From Philonthus cognatus (Eukaryota > Arthropoda > Insecta > Coleoptera > Staphylinidae), in NCBI GenBank assembly GCA_932526585.2, contig OW052248.1, positions 45,077,287 through 45,141,286 on the forward strand: DNA of 64,000 nucleotides, read 5' to 3'. This document shows, in pieces, positions 1 through 10,984 of this stretch; the stretch's first letter is position 1, and every line of letters starts with the position of its first letter. Below the pieces are notes generated by a model. The model was given only the letters and a program-made list of their open reading frames with translations, did not search any database and was not told the DNA's origin. The translations under genes were made by a program, and so were the position numbers.

Positions 1-134
1 TTTATTGATATATTAACGTAAGTATATCTTTTACATAAGTCAACGTAATATCTATAGTGTACAATATTAAAATAGAAAAATAATATATAAATTGTATAAA
101 ACTTTTTATACTATTATATTGTTTTATGTCGTAT

Positions 135-309
135 GTTCAATTAAAAAAACCTCTAGAGTGCCATGATTTATTCTGTTTTCGAAATTTAAGTTGGCTACAC
201 GCTTTAGGAATTGACATATAAAACGTCAGGCATAACATTTATTATGTATAATTTCAGATTTGCCAACCTACAATATTTTCCATGGCACTCTAGAGTCTTT
301 TTTATTGAA
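135..309. repeat. MITE-like palindromic repeat, family D copy 1
   Basis: The ends are inverted: GTTCAATTAAAAAAACCTCT with AGAGTGCCATG on the left, and CATGGCACTCTAGAG then TTATTGAAC on the right. Inside are GACATATAAAACGTCAG and a GCCAACCTACAA block. Two further copies (333-549 and 52652-52816) share the ends and interior, which marks it as a small mobile repeat without coding capacity. Confidence 0.8.
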
Positions 310-332
310 CACACGATAGTATCGTATAGGTA

Positions 333-549
333 ATAAAAAAAAACATCTAGAGTACCTTGAAAGCGCTTTGAGAATTGACATATAAAACGCCAGACATAAA
401 CTCAACTTTTTATTTACGTTATTACTCTAATCTTTAAAACTTGCGGAATGACATAAAGGTAGAAAGACGGTTAAACTTTAACTGTCAAACTTCAGAGTTG
501 CCAACCTACAAAATTTTCCATGGCACTCTAAAGGTTTTTTTTATTGAGC
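333..549. repeat. MITE-like palindromic repeat, family D copy 2
   Basis: Same family as 135-309, with internal matches GACATATAAAACGCCAGACA and GTTGCCAACCTACAAAATTT. It abuts the TAA-rich 3-prime tail of the minus-strand LINE that begins at about 547, so one of the two may have used the other as target. Confidence 0.75.
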
Positions 550-980
550 ATAATAATATTAATAATAATAATAATACTTTATTGGTGCTAGTAACAGTTG
601 TTTTACACAGGTCAAAAGATGGGGTATATTGTTTCAAGCCATTCTAATAATAAAAACGGATACCAAAGAGATGCAACTTATAATATCTTTGCTAGCTTTG
701 TTTTTTAGTTTAAAAATAACATCTCGTACTTTGGTACAAGACACTTCCTCAAAACTGAAATATCGCACCGGACCATTATTTTTAATAGTAGAGCACAGCA
801 TAATATCAATAGGATCAAGCTCAATCTCGGGAACTGATTGTAAAACTTTTCCAGATATTTGAGAAAAATACTTATTAAATTCATTTGCATTATTATTTAT
901 ATTTTCTTTCGTATTAGATTTATTATGCATTTTACTCTTAATAATATTCCTTTGCAATATGCTCTTTGTACATTTTTTTA
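547..980 (-). pseudogene. LINE remnant A, 3-prime part (linker/RT start plus tail)
   Basis: Read on the minus strand, 957-634 gives a peptide with ANEFNKYFSQISGKVLQSVP and later DVIFKLKNKASKDI, the usual region between the endonuclease and reverse transcriptase domains of Jockey/CR1-group LINEs. Most of the RT domain is deleted. After it come CACCAATAAAG and a run of TTA triplets, which look like the element's 3-prime end (547-600). The LINE continues beyond the 985-2780 insertion at 2783. Frameshifts show it is dead. Clade assignment is inferred from motif style only. Confidence 0.75.
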
Positions 981-1521
981 TATACAGGGTGTCCGTATTT
1001 CAACAGAATGTATAGGGATCTCGGTTATTTGAAGAGATAGAGAGTCGGTTAAATTGGGGCAAAGTTGCGTTATTTAGGACCCAATAATAATCCAAAAACA
1101 ATAATCCGTTCGTTTTTAAGATATTGTCAAAAAAACAGATTTTGTGAAATTTCGTTTTTATTTTTTTATTCAAAAACTATTGAATCCAGACATTTACAAC
1201 TTTGATATTATACAGGCAGTTTGTAACGATAAATCTAGTAACATATTTTATTTTAAGTTAATTATAATATTTACCCAGGGACTGTAGCTAACTTTTGTTG
1301 TTCTTATGGGCGCCATTTTGGGTTTTCATATTTTTTAGAAGAATATTTTTTTCTGAATTCAATGATGTACCACACTTATAGTTTATTGTAGATTTTATAT
1401 GTATAATTTTAATCTTTTGTTTTTTGTAACGAGTGCCTTGGAAAAAGTTGAGTAACTCACTTATTTGACAACTCCTGAAGACGGGCATCCGACGATACAG
1501 ATTTAAACAGTTAAACTACCG

Positions 1522-1681
1522 AGTGTCTTCCACTCCCAGACTAAGCATGAAGTAAAATTTCGAGTTTAGAAAAGCCCCGGGTAGAAAATTTGTCGTGGGT
1601 CGCGCAGCGACCCGAGACAAATTTTCGCGGGGCTTTTCTAAACTCGAAATTTTACTTCATGCGCCACGCGTATAAAACACT
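1522..1681 (+). repeat. Hairpin-family repeat, full copy (family type description)
   Basis: Family layout: AGTGTTTT-like end, CCACTCCCAGACTAAG flank, outer arm CATGAAGTAAAATTTCGAG plus TTTAGAAAAGCC, variable inner stem, reverse arm GGCTTTTCTAAACTCG plus AAATTTTACTTCATG, GCGCCACGCGTAT flank, then AAAACACT. In this copy the inner stem is GTGGGTCGC paired with GCGACCCGA, close to the tip. Plus strand here means the CCACTCCC end comes first. No protein frame is meaningful: the recurring peptide PNFQAFLNSKFYFM is simply this arm translated. Confidence 0.9.
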
Positions 1682-1927
1682 GATTTACAGTCAAATTAAA
1701 AACGCACTGAAAACAACCCAACTTCGATATTTTTTTTAAATCCGATATTTTTTTTCTATCTATGCTGTAAACCTTCAGATGTTTGTTGTTGTTTTGTAAA
1801 AAAACTTCAATTCCTAGTAGTTCTTCGCTCTCCGAAAAGCATCATTGGTCCTTTGAGCTGTAGCCTATGTAAAAGTAATAAACTTAGTAATCTAGAGTGA
1901 TCCTTCAATTTGTAACTTCTAAGAACG

Positions 1928-2054
1928 AGTATCGTCCACTCCCAGACTAAACATGAAGTAAAATTTCGAGTTTAGAAAAGCCCCGCGTAGAAAATTTGTC
2001 GAGGGGCTTTTCTAAACTCGAAATTTTACTTCATGCGCCAAGCGTATAAACCAC
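1928..2054 (+). repeat. Hairpin-family repeat, short copy
   Basis: Same arms as 1522-1681 but the GC-rich tip is deleted, leaving GTCGAGGGGC at the centre. It is in the same orientation as the neighbour 250 bp away, inside transposon T1. Confidence 0.9.
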
Positions 2055-2782
2055 TGATTTACAGTAAAATTAAGAATATATAACGGTTAGATGTGGTGGT
2101 GATCAATATTTACCGAGATGTAGCGACAAAGAGCCAGAAATTACTTTTTTGTGAATCGTTTTGGATTAATAATAATAAATTTAGTGTGTGCAACTTTTGT
2201 GTGATAATTGATACCTATTATAATTATTACAAAAGGCTGACAGTTATTAATTAATTTTGAGTGCTAACTTCTGTCAAGATTTTATTGATTAACAGATATA
2301 ACGTCATTGTTTCCAAGGCACTCTTTGCAAAAACGAAAATATCATAATTTTATATATTAAATCTAAAATAAATTATGAGTGTGATACATCAGTGAGTTCA
2401 GAAAAAAAATATTCTTTTAAAAAATATGAAAATCCAAAATGGCGCCCATAACAAAAACAAAAGTTGGATATGTTCCCCGGGTAAATATTATAGTTATCTC
2501 AGAAAAAAAAATACTACTAGATTCCTCAATAAAAAGTGCCTCTATATTGTCAAAGTTTTAAATGTCTAAATTCAGCAGTTTTTGAATAAAAAAATTAAAA
2601 CCATTTTCCAAAAAAATCAGTTTTTTGTTGATATCTCGAAAACAAAAAAAAGATATTTTAAAATTGTTTTCAGATTATTGTTAGGCCTTAAAATATCTAT
2701 CTTTTTCCTAATTTAACCGACTCTCTATCTCTTGAAATAACTGAGATCCCCATACATTCTGTCGAAATACGGACACCCTGTA

Positions 2783-4544
2783 TACTGGGAAATCGTGTAT
2801 TCATTGTTGTAAAAATTTCGAATATCCTTCAGTAAATTTAGTTTACTTCTTATTTCTTTAAGCTCTGGACCAAACCATCGCACAACATTTTCAATATTTT
2901 TTACTGTTATTTTTTTTTTTGGGGAAAGCGTTGATAAACGATTCACCCAGCCTATTGATAAGCATATTCCATGCCTGATCAACATCCAGCGAATCATCCA
3001 AGTCTGACCAATCACAGTTATCAAGCAAATGATAAAACTCAAATCTTCCTGTGTGTGTAATTGGCCTAACAGTTTCTTTTTATATTTTTTTATTCGATTT
3101 CAATGCAAAATCCCAGGTGATCTGACACACCAAAATTGATTCGATTGATACTAACTGGGTTAATATAATAAATTATATTTGAGAAGATATTATCTAGAGA
3201 AGCTTGTCTTGTCTTGTTGCCTTTGAATTAAGCTTGTATAACCCGTAACATGCAAAGAGATTGCATAGTTGGGATGATTTGGTGTCCGCTTTTTCAAAAT
3301 GAACATTGAAATCGACATTTGAAGTTAATTTTAATCGTTCCAGCATATTTTTAACTACCTGAAGAAAGCTTGAGAAATCACCATTTGGGGATCTATATAA
3401 TAAAATAATTATAGTATTAGATATATTCAATACAATACCCGACATTTCGCACGCAGGTTCAATGGATATCTAATTAAACAAATCCAGAACTGTGCAATCA
3501 ATACCGTCTTTAACCATAACTAATGAACCGCCATGTTTTGAGATCTGTCTACTAAAACACGCAGCTATACGAAAATTATTTATCGTACAACTAAGTGATT
3601 CTCTTGTTGAAAACAAAATTGAACTTGATGTAGAACAGCATATTCTTTTTTGGAATAATTGCTTCGTCGCCTCGTTGTTTGACCGTGGCTGATTTTTGAA
3701 TAAAAAAGGGCGAATTTCAACTCCCTCTGGCCACAATTCAGGATTTCCCATGAATTTCAGATGCTCGAATGGGATTGAAACTTTAAATGAGCAATACTCA
3801 TTGGGTTGCCAAGAATTAAGTTGTTCACCAACAATTACTGGTATGTTGTACTCTTCAAGATGCGTAGTTATGTCTTCAGTTGTTGCACCCGAGTGTACAC
3901 GATATACGTGCAAATGAGCCCGTCTCCCCACTCCCTTGAGCTGTGACTGGGAATTTTGTTCTATAATCCTTTTCCTAGATTGCCTTCCCTTTCTAATTAC
4001 GGTTTTCCACTCTCTTGATTTGTTTTCGGGTGTTTTTGGATTCTCCGACTCGGTGTCTTCAACAGATATACTAGTAGTATCCTTATTTTTTGAGTATTAT
4101 TACTTTTACTTTTCATATTATAAGCAAAAAATTGTGTAGACTTTTTAACAGAATTTGTGTAGTCAATGTTGCATACACTTGATATCGGCTTATTATTTAT
4201 GACCTGTGTATCGGCAGTATAATCTAAACTTGCAGATTCTGCAGCGGGAGTCTTAATTACATTTAGTTTTTTCCCTTGCATTGAATTTAATTTTCCTTCT
4301 AATGTATCAACTTTCTGTTCCAATTGTTTATTCACCCTTGTAAGATGTACAACTAATTGTTTGTAAAGTCCGTTTCAGATAAAAAAAAGACGTCCTCTTG
4401 ATTAGAGCCAACATCGGCAATGGTTTCCGTGTTTACGTCCTCTTCTTTGGAGGTTAGTCCTCTGCGGCATTCGAGTTTCCCATTATCTGTTACACGCATT
4501 TCAATAATTTTAATGGTGCAGCTCGGATGATAAGTATTGCCACA
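2783..4544 (-). pseudogene. LINE remnant A, ORF1 C-terminus and endonuclease
   Basis: On the minus strand, from high to low coordinates: the second half of a PHD-like zinc finger (CGNTYHPSC near 4530), an acidic/coiled stretch with QKVDTLEGKLNSMQGKK (about 4330-4270), an ORF1 C-terminal domain with DITTHLEEYNIPVIVG and ELWPEGVEIRPFLF (3880-3700), an endonuclease part with HGGSLVMVKDGI and LYRSPNGDFSSFLQVV (3600-3350) and NVDFNVHFEKADTKS (3300), then a linker WFGPELKEIRSKLNLLKDIR (2890-2810). Frameshifts and an internal deletion at the ORF1/ORF2 border show it is inactive. This fits a two-ORF Jockey/CR1-group LINE; the exact clade is not certain. Confidence 0.8.
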
Positions 4545-4673
4545 TACAGAGAGTTTTGTATAACGCCGAACATTTTCATAACGAGAATTTTTCTTTTAAG
4601 TATCTATATGCATATGTTGCACATTTTTCGATGCTCGGTTTATTAAAAGAATTCAATTTGAAGCTTTAAGCGA

Positions 4674-4762
4674 ATGTTTTCCACTCCCAGACTAAGCATG
4701 AAGTAAAATTTCGAGTTTAGAAAAGCCTGAAAATTTGGTTTGGTCGCGTAGCGCGAAGCGCG
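4674..4762 (+). repeat. Hairpin-family repeat, half copy
   Basis: Only the CCACTCCC-side arm and half of the inner stem are present. The copy breaks at GCGCGGA and runs straight into a second GAGTTCAATTTGAA unit, so 4640-4762 and 4763-4880 form a short tandem duplication. Confidence 0.85.
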
Positions 4763-4786
4763 GAGTTCAATTTGAAACTTAAAACG

Positions 4787-5159
4787 AGTGTGTTCCACTC
4801 CCAGATTAAGCATGAAGTAAAATTTCGAGTTTAGAAAAGCCTGAAAATTTGGTTTGGTCGCGTAGCGCGAAGCGCGGAGCGGCCAAACCAAATTTTCTGG
4901 CTTTTCTAAACTCGAAATTTTACTTCATGCGCCACCGGTACAAAACACTGATTCAATATAAAGCTTGGCGGTGTGTTTAAAACTTTGTAATATGTCGGTG
5001 TTTTGTATCGGTGGCGCATGAAGTAAAATTTCGAGTTTAGAAAAGCCTGAAAATTTGGTTTGGCCGCTCCGCGCTTCGCGCTACGCGACCAAACCAAATT
5101 TTCAGGCTTTTCTAAACTCGAAATTTTACTTCATGCTTAGTCTGGGAGTGGAACACACT
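4787..5159. repeat. Head-to-head pair of hairpin-family repeats
   Basis: Copies 4787-4949 (CCACTCCC first) and 4999-5159 (CCACTCCC last) face each other through their GTATCGGTGGCG-type ends across a 49-bp spacer. Both inner stems are of the GGTTTGGTCGC/GCGACCAAACC or GGTTTGGCCGC type. The pair is framed by AGTTCAATTTGAAACTT and AAGTTTCAAATTGAACT, so the whole block is one large palindrome. Confidence 0.9.
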
Positions 5160-5451
5160 CGTTTTAAGTTTCAAATTGAACTCTTTTAACAAAACAACGA
5201 TTATTTAAAGATTTACATCATATACGCTGTAATTGGGACATGTAAACTTGAAAGAGAAACTTCCTTTATATACAAGTTGAGCTATTAATTGCAATTGATT
5301 GGCTACAATTTTTAATGATCATATAGGCAACTCAATTTACAACTAACCTAAAAATTAAAGGTGTCAAATCGTATTGGATGCTTTGATTTGATAAACAGAA
5401 TATACGAAAATGAACATTGAAAATGTTCGGTGTTACATAAAACTCTCTGTA

Positions 5452-5580
5452 TGCTGCATGTTACGAATTTTGTAACTAATACAGAACACGTATTACAAAT
5501 AATATTTTCTTCAGACGTCAATTTGGGAGCTATATTGCTACGTGCACCACAGCTAATTAATACGACATAAAACAATATAA
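5452..5580 (-). pseudogene. LINE remnant A, ORF1 N-terminal zinc-finger part
   Basis: The minus strand reads ENIICNTCSVLVTKFVTCS, the first half of a C-x2-C...C PHD-like finger. It continues at 4544 after removal of transposon T2. The start of ORF1 is not recognisable upstream of about 5580. Confidence 0.7.
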
Positions 5581-5657
5581 TAGTATAAAACGGTATAATA
5601 GTGTAATCAAAGCATTGAAATAAATAAGCAGTATATTAACAACTTAAAAATATGTTT

Positions 5658-5808
5658 AGTGTCTTATACGCGTGGCGCATGAGGTAAAATTTCGACTTTA
5701 GAAAAGCCTGAAAATTTTGTTTGGCCGCTCCGTCTTGCGGAGTGACCAAACCAAATTTTCACTCATTTCTAATCTCGAAATTTTACTTCATGCTTAACCT
5801 GGGAGTTT
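5658..5808 (-). repeat. Hairpin-family repeat, diverged
   Basis: It begins AGTGTCTTATACGCGTGGCG and ends CTTAACCTGGGAG. The tip reads GGCCGCTCCGTCTTGCGGAG. Several arm mismatches (ACTCATTTCTAATCTCG) make it older than most copies. Confidence 0.85.
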
Positions 5809-5884
5809 GAAACTTCAAATTGAACACTGATCAAAAACGATGAATGCCTAAAAAATTACATCGTGATATGAATACGAATACTTG

Positions 5885-6720
5885 TTAAATTTTAAGGTAA
5901 CTAATCTTCTTTGGGAAATTATAAAATAAAATTATGAATTATTAAATCAACGCTAAAAGCTTCTATTTTGCTTAGATAAACACGCTTTAAGATTATGAAA
6001 TTTAGGTTAAGAATCTTAACTACTTTTTCTGAAAAAATGTGTCAATGGTGAGATTTAGTGAGAACATTGTTAGATTTTGAGGTAATCTTGTACAAAAAAA
6101 TATGAAACAATATTAAACTATTGACTCAACTTTAAAAACAATAATTTTACTTTAATATAAATGAGCATTAAAAACCTGGAATCGAGGTTACAATAATCTT
6201 CTATAAAAAAATATAAACAATATTGAACTATTGACTCAACTTTGAAAACACTAATTTTACTTTAAAACAATCAAGCATTAAACATTTGAAGTTGAGGTTT
6301 CTAACTGATTTTTATGAAAAGTCCTGTCAAAGAAAATCATCAGATTACCTCAAAACCTAATGTTTTTGTTTGTTCAGAAAATTATTAAAAAAATACACTA
6401 TTTATTTCCTCAAAAATAAACAAGTCAAAACGTTAGGTTTTGCTTAAAAATAAATATGCTTTAAAATTCTGAAAGTGAGGTTATAACATCTCAGCTAGTA
6501 TTTTTGAAAAATCACGTCAATGTTAATATTTAGTAAAAACATCGTAATATTTTAAGGTAACCTTGTTTGTAAAATTATAAATAAATCATGAGTTATTAAA
6601 TCAACTTCAAAAGCACTAATTTCTCTCAGATATAAACACATTTTAAGATTCTGAAGTTGGAATTAAAATATCTTAACTGTTTTTTTTTTGAAAAATTATG
6701 TCAAAATATCTTTTCGTATT
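5885..6720. repeat. Degenerate tandem repeat, about 180 bp period
   Basis: Related segments recur: ATTATTAAATCAACGCTAAA (5938), AACTATTGACTCAAC (6116 and 6226), a CAAGTCAAAACG version (6421) and GTTATTAAATCAACTTCAAA (6591). Each is followed by GCTTTAAGATT- or GCATTAAA-like text. Spacing is about 180 bp, with one shortened 110-bp unit. There is no coding potential. Confidence 0.65.
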
Positions 6721-6856
6721 ACAATTCTGTATTTAACTTCAATCTTTAAAAAAACTGTTATGTCTTGTGGTCATATTAACTTTTAATAAATTGTTACTTC
6801 TATCAAGGGGAGCCAATGCTTATGGGAGAACTGGAAATCGAGTAGAAAAGGAAAGA

Positions 6857-6949
6857 CTAATTGCTGTATATAATCATCTGTCTTACTCTTGCACCAATAA
6901 TGATCATATTGGGGTAAGAGTAAGACAGACGACTATATACAGCAATTAC
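6857..6949. repeat. Palindromic repeat (MITE-like)
   Basis: TAATTGCTGTATATAATCAT and CTGTCTTACTCTTGCACCAA are mirrored by TTGGGGTAAGAGTAAGACAG and CTATATACAGCAATTA. The GTATACAGCAATTGTT motif also occurs in the palindrome at 15447-15664, so the two may be related. Confidence 0.7.
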
Positions 6950-7080
6950 CGGTCTCGCTTCTGAATGCAGCATCCAAACTCGGTTACCAAATTTTATATA
7001 GAGACTGACTAACTGGATATATATGTGCTTCTATGTAGATGTTTTTTGATAAGCAGTATTCATTACTCAACATTATATTA

Positions 7081-7194
7081 GAAAAGACCATACTAAAGAG
7101 CAGTAAGAAATACAAAACGCGTCTTTTTGTGGAATTCTATCACAAAAAGACGCGTTTTCTACTTCTTGCTGCTCATTAGTATGGTCTTTTTTAA
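7081..7194. repeat. Near-perfect palindrome of about 50-bp arms
   Basis: AAAAGACCATACTAAAGAGC...ACGCGTCTTTTTGTG is mirrored by CACAAAAAGACGCGT...GCTCATTAGTATGGTCTTTT around GAATTCTAT. No other copy was seen in this window. Confidence 0.75.
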
Positions 7195-7443
7195 CTTGGA
7201 TTCTGAAAAAACTGCACGGTTTATTATTATTTAAATTTTAACAAAACGTTTCATCTTTACAAATTGGTCTTAATAACTACCTCAATTATACCCGATTAAA
7301 TTTGTTCACCCATTGACGAATTTAATAAGAGTTTCTATAACCTTTGCAATGGCTTTCTTTGAATTTAGAGATAGTTAGTATTAGCAAATATTCGCTTTTT
7401 TACACATTTGACTTAATCAATGTAGTATATATTTTTTTTCAAT

Positions 7444-7513
7444 GAGTGTTTCATTGAATCTTTGTAAGACAAATTTGTTGTAGATTGCGTAAAGAAATGC
7501 ACTTTTATTGTTT
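7444..7513 (-). repeat. Fragment of hammerhead-bearing repeat family C
   Basis: GAGTGTTTCATTGAATCTTT followed by GTAAGAC and TTGTTGTAGATTGCG matches the tail of the family C copies at 16540-17070 and 23826-24300, with several differences. Confidence 0.6.
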
Positions 7514-7829
7514 TGTACATATTTTTTTCGTTATATTCTTATAATTATTGTAACATTAAACTTTCAGGGCCGTTTACGGAGCACTTATCTGAAAGTGTTT
7601 GCAAAGATATTAATCACTTTTATTTCTTGGCGCGTTTTGAAAGGCCGAAAGTGAAGAGGCCTCGCTTTATTTTAATTGAATTTTCCCTTCGATAAGAGCA
7701 CAGAAATGTCTACAGCTTTATCCCCTTATGAAAACAATTACAAATTAAACGGAATCTTATCAAAACAGTCCAGACGATTTTATTATAGATAGTTCAGAAT
7801 GTCTTAGGCAGCATTTTTTTTTGTTTTAT

Positions 7830-7998
7830 ACAAGATAACTTTGCTACTTATTTAAAAAAAAACGTTTATGTAGATTACATAATTAGATTAGATTTAATTA
7901 TTTGAAATTACACATTATTAATTTAAAGTAATTAAATTTATTCTAATCTAATCTAAACATACTGAAATTTATTTTATAAAAACTAGCAAAGTGATCTC
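7830..7998. repeat. AT-rich imperfect palindrome
   Basis: GATAACTTTGCTACTTATTT on the left is mirrored by AAAACTAGCAAAGTGATC on the right. TTAGATTAGATTTAATT and ATTCTAATCTAATC pair nearer the centre. It is probably a MITE remnant. Confidence 0.55.
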
Positions 7999-8160
7999 AT
8001 GTAAATAAATCTTCTATAATACATAAATTTATGCCTGCTCGGCGCATTCACCATTTTTGCATATTCTATAAAATAGTAAACATTCCGATATATACACTGT
8101 AAATGTTGGGGCATCATTCATATGTGTAATAAGCAGAATATTTTGACCTTCACAATATTT

Positions 8161-8213
8161 CAGTGGTTTGTGCGCGTGGCGCATGAAGTAAAATTTCAAG
8201 TTTAGAAAAGTTT
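8161..8213 (-). repeat. Hairpin-family repeat, half copy
   Basis: Only GTGCGCGTGGCGCATGAAG and the first arm are present, ending at TTTAGAAAAG. A GCGCATTCACCATTTTTGC motif at 8040 matches the long tandem units near 49 and 55 kb, so this may be a scrap of one of those. Confidence 0.75.
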
Positions 8214-8669
8214 TATAAAAATGTTGGTTTTGTCTAACGTTCGATGAATATTATAATTTTTCTTTTAAATTATCACAATTTATAATTAGAAATTACTTTA
8301 GTTTAAAGTATTTCAATCAAACTTGAAGGTAGTATCTTTTAATCTTTTATTTGTGTTTGGTTTTTATTAAATACTGATTTGTTAGTTTTTCAGAAACTTT
8401 GGTTCAATGACCATTTTCGAATTTCAGAATTGAGACTTATTTCTGTAAATATTTATCAAAATCTGAAGATTGAATTATTTTTATTTGATAAAAAAAAAAC
8501 AGTAATCTTTATATTGAAATATTATGTAAATTTAAAACTAATAATCGATTTTTTCAAATTGTATTTTTAATATTTCATAAATCAACTATTTCACAGTTTA
8601 ACTAAATTTGAATAAAATTGGAATCGTTTGATTTTATTATATTGTTAAATAAACGATGAAGTTTCCAAT

Positions 8670-9076
8670 GCATTTTCACTATATGTATATGCAGGGAATG
8701 TTAATTAAGTATACATCCCAATGTATAGGCTGTAAATGTCCAGGTATTCGTAGTGATTTTTTAAGTGTTCAATTTAAAGCTTCTAACAAGTGTTTCCACT
8801 CCCAGGTTAAGCATGAAGTAAAATTTTGAGTTTAGAAAAGCTTGAAAATTTGGATTGGTTGCGTAGCATTTCCACTATATGTATATGCAGGGAATGTTTA
8901 TTAAGTATACAACCCAATTTTAATTGAGTATACATACCAATGTATAGATTGTAAATGTCCAGGTATTCGTAGTGATTTTTTTAAGTGTTCAATTTGAAGC
9001 TTCTAACGAGTGTTTCCACTCCCAGGTTAAGCATGAAGTAAAATTTCGAGTTTAGAAAAGCCTGGAAATTTTTCAG
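8670..9076. repeat. Tandem duplication, about 206 bp unit, with hairpin arm
   Basis: Both units start GCATTTTCACTATATGTATA or its near match, carry GCAGGGAATGTT and AAATGTCCAGGTATTCGTAG, then TTCAATTTRAAGCTTCTAAC, and end in a hairpin CCACTCCC arm. The first unit stops inside the inner stem (GGTTGCGTAGC), exactly where the second begins. Confidence 0.8.
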
Positions 9077-9469
9077 GCTTTTCTAAACTCGAAATTTTAC
9101 TTCATGCGCCACGCGCATAAAACACTGATTTCAAGTAAAGATCAAAAACACACAATTACATCTTTAATTAGAATTACACTGAATAAGATATTTAGTCTCT
9201 GATCAACGACTTTCAGTATCAATAATAAATAATTAGGTTTCGAACTTTTTTGATATAACAACTGGTAGCGATACTAAAATATTAATGGTTGCAAAAAAAT
9301 TAAAAAAATCAATGTATATACGTGATTCGATAAAACAGGATTTAAATCTTTCATTCGAATCACATTTATCTCTTACCAATTCTTTATTCGAGTATTCGTG
9401 AATTGAATCATATTAGGTGGTTCAGATTCGTGATTCAAATCCTTTTTTTGAGGATTTGTCCCAGCTCTG
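9009..9469. mobile_element. hAT-like element, right-end fragment
   Basis: From the hairpin copy at 9009-9126 to the terminal CCCAGCTCTG at 9469, this matches the right end of the complete hAT-like element at 21353-22893. Shared text includes AATAATAAATAATTAGGTTT, TAATGGTTGC and the GATTCGTGATTCRAAT repeats. The left end is missing; it is replaced by the tandem block at 8670. Confidence 0.75.
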
Positions 9470-9664
9470 AAATTAAGGTATTTTCATGTTGATATATTTT
9501 CTATAATGTTGTCAAATTTCTTTGCTGATTTTGTATAATTTTTAATTAAGTGGCGCCAAATACAAATTTCCCCCCAACCTTTGCTACGCTAGTGAACGTT
9601 CTTTCATGAGAAACTGGGAAGAAAAATACTGATTCGACACATAAAATTGTTTGGGAAGCGCTGA

Positions 9665-9920
9665 TCTACAGAAAAACAAAAGTGGTATCTAAATGACTTT
9701 CAAAATAAAGTCAGAAATAGACAGATTCAAAATTAATTCTTTACTAATATTACTAAAATTGGAAAAATTTGTTATTTGGTATGTTATATAAATATCTACA
9801 CAAAAACAAAAGAATCTTTTAAATGACTTGTTCAAAATTAAATCAGAAATAGACAGTTTGATAATTAGTTGTTTGTTGTGTTATTTAGTTGTCTACACAA
9901 AAACATTCTTTCTTACTTGA
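9665..9920. repeat. Short diverged tandem repeat, about 130 bp
   Basis: CTACAGAAAAACAAAAG (9665), CTACACAAAAACAAAAGAAT (9795) and CTACACAAAAACATTC (9892) start related units containing AAATGACTT and TCAGAAATAGACAG. Confidence 0.6.
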
Positions 9921-9949
9921 AATTGTCTTAATTTATATATTTTAATTAA

Positions 9950-10560
9950 CAACAGACATTTGTAACAGCTCATCTCGCAAGTATATTCAAGAGCACATGT
10001 TGCTGAAAATCATCAACAGTCCTCAAAATTAATACGCTAAACAATAATCGCACGCCTGACAAATTCAAATAATTAATAATAGCAGCACACGTATCGTGTA
10101 CTAATTATTTAGGTGGGGTGTATAAAACGCTGCCGAAGGCACTTTCGGTAATTAAACTTCATTAAAATACACACTCTGAGTCTCTCACACACATACACAG
10201 AGCCAACATCTAGTGGTTCGGTAACGAATGGCCCCAATTTAAAACGGCCCCGCAGCACCGCACCGACTTAAATTAGAATACAAACAGTGCACGAGGGCCG
10301 ATTAATCATTTTTACAACACCCCCGGTTTCCATCTAAACAGATACAAATGCGCAATAATGCGAGAACACGCGGCCAGACAACGTCCAAAGGTGGTTATGA
10401 CAACAAGGGAATTTATAACCCTCTTGTACGTTATTGTTTTTTTTTTGTTAGACTTGCGTACTATAAAATTACAAAGTTTGAATTTTGTAAATTGTAAAGT
10501 TGCATGAGTCGACCAATTATTATAATTCACTTTACTCATTCACTGGAGGAACAAGTTTTG
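9950..10560. other. Non-repetitive stretch without recognised gene
   Basis: It contains a GC-richer part (GGCCCCAATTTAAAACGGCC, GCAGCACCGCACCGAC) around 10220-10380. No similarity to the repeat families of this window and no convincing reading frame was seen; the 75-aa frame on the minus strand has no recognisable motif. Confidence 0.4.
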
Positions 10561-10629
10561 TTATCTGGCTCAATTTCAGTAGTCAATGTCACTTTTCGTT
10601 TACTATTAATCAACGTCACTTCCGTGCAG

Positions 10630-10948
10630 TGGAAGATTTTTGTTTCCGGTAAAACGCAAGCGAAAATTTCTTCATAATTCTTCAACTCATAAAGTTTAGA
10701 AAAGTTTACATTTTCTTTACAATTTATTTACTGAACATGTAATCATATCCTTAAGCAAATTGCTTAGACAAAATAGACGTTTGTAAAACTGGAAGATTTT
10801 TTTTTCGCGGTAAAACGCAAACAAAAATGTCTTCATAATTCTTCAACTCATAAAATTTAGAAATGCTTATTTCTTTTATAATTTTAGTACTGAAAACATA
10901 ATCATAGACAAAATAAACGTTTGTAAAACTTATAAACGTGAGATCAAC
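10630..10948. repeat. Two-copy tandem repeat, about 160 bp unit
   Basis: TGGAAGATTTTTGTTTCCGG at 10630 and TGGAAGATTTTTTTTTCGCG at 10789 each precede GGTAAAACGCAA, TCTTCATAATTCTTCAACTC and, at the end, AGACGTTTGTAAAACT or AAACGTTTGTAAAACT. Confidence 0.75.
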
Positions 10949-10984
10949 CGTAAAGAGTGTATTTTGAATTTCAAATCAGCGATT

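Larger units (their letters stand above)
985..2780. mobile_element. DNA transposon with long terminal inverted repeats, TA/TATA target (T1)
   Basis: The left end CAGGGTGTCCGTATTTC is mirrored by GAAATACGGACACCCTG at the right. Similarity of the two arms continues inward for roughly 450 bp, including a shared block around GGCGCCCAT and a GAGTGCCTTGG/CCAAGGCACTC pair. The flanking bases are TATA on both sides, consistent with a TA or TATA duplication. It is inserted in the minus-strand LINE remnant A. No transposase frame was seen, so it is non-autonomous. The middle holds two hairpin-family copies (1522-1681 and 1928-2054). Confidence 0.8.
4547..5449. mobile_element. TA-flanked DNA transposon T2 inserted in LINE ORF1
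   Basis: The terminal inverted repeats are about 34 bp, starting CAGAGAGTTTTGTATAAC at 4547 and ending with its near-complement at 5449, with TA on both sides (4545-4546 and 5450-5451). Removing the element and one TA rejoins the LINE frame into CSICGNTYHPSC, which completes a zinc finger. That proves the boundaries. The 903-bp interior holds no transposase, only hairpin-family copies at 4674-4762, 4787-4949 and 4999-5159. Confidence 0.9.

Noticed and set aside
4643..5097. Open frames on the minus strand with the recurring peptide PNFQAFLNSKFYFM (also at 22250, 25748, 35142, 19904)
   Set aside because: The peptide is the translated arm of the noncoding hairpin repeat; it recurs wherever the repeat does and has no own coding signal.
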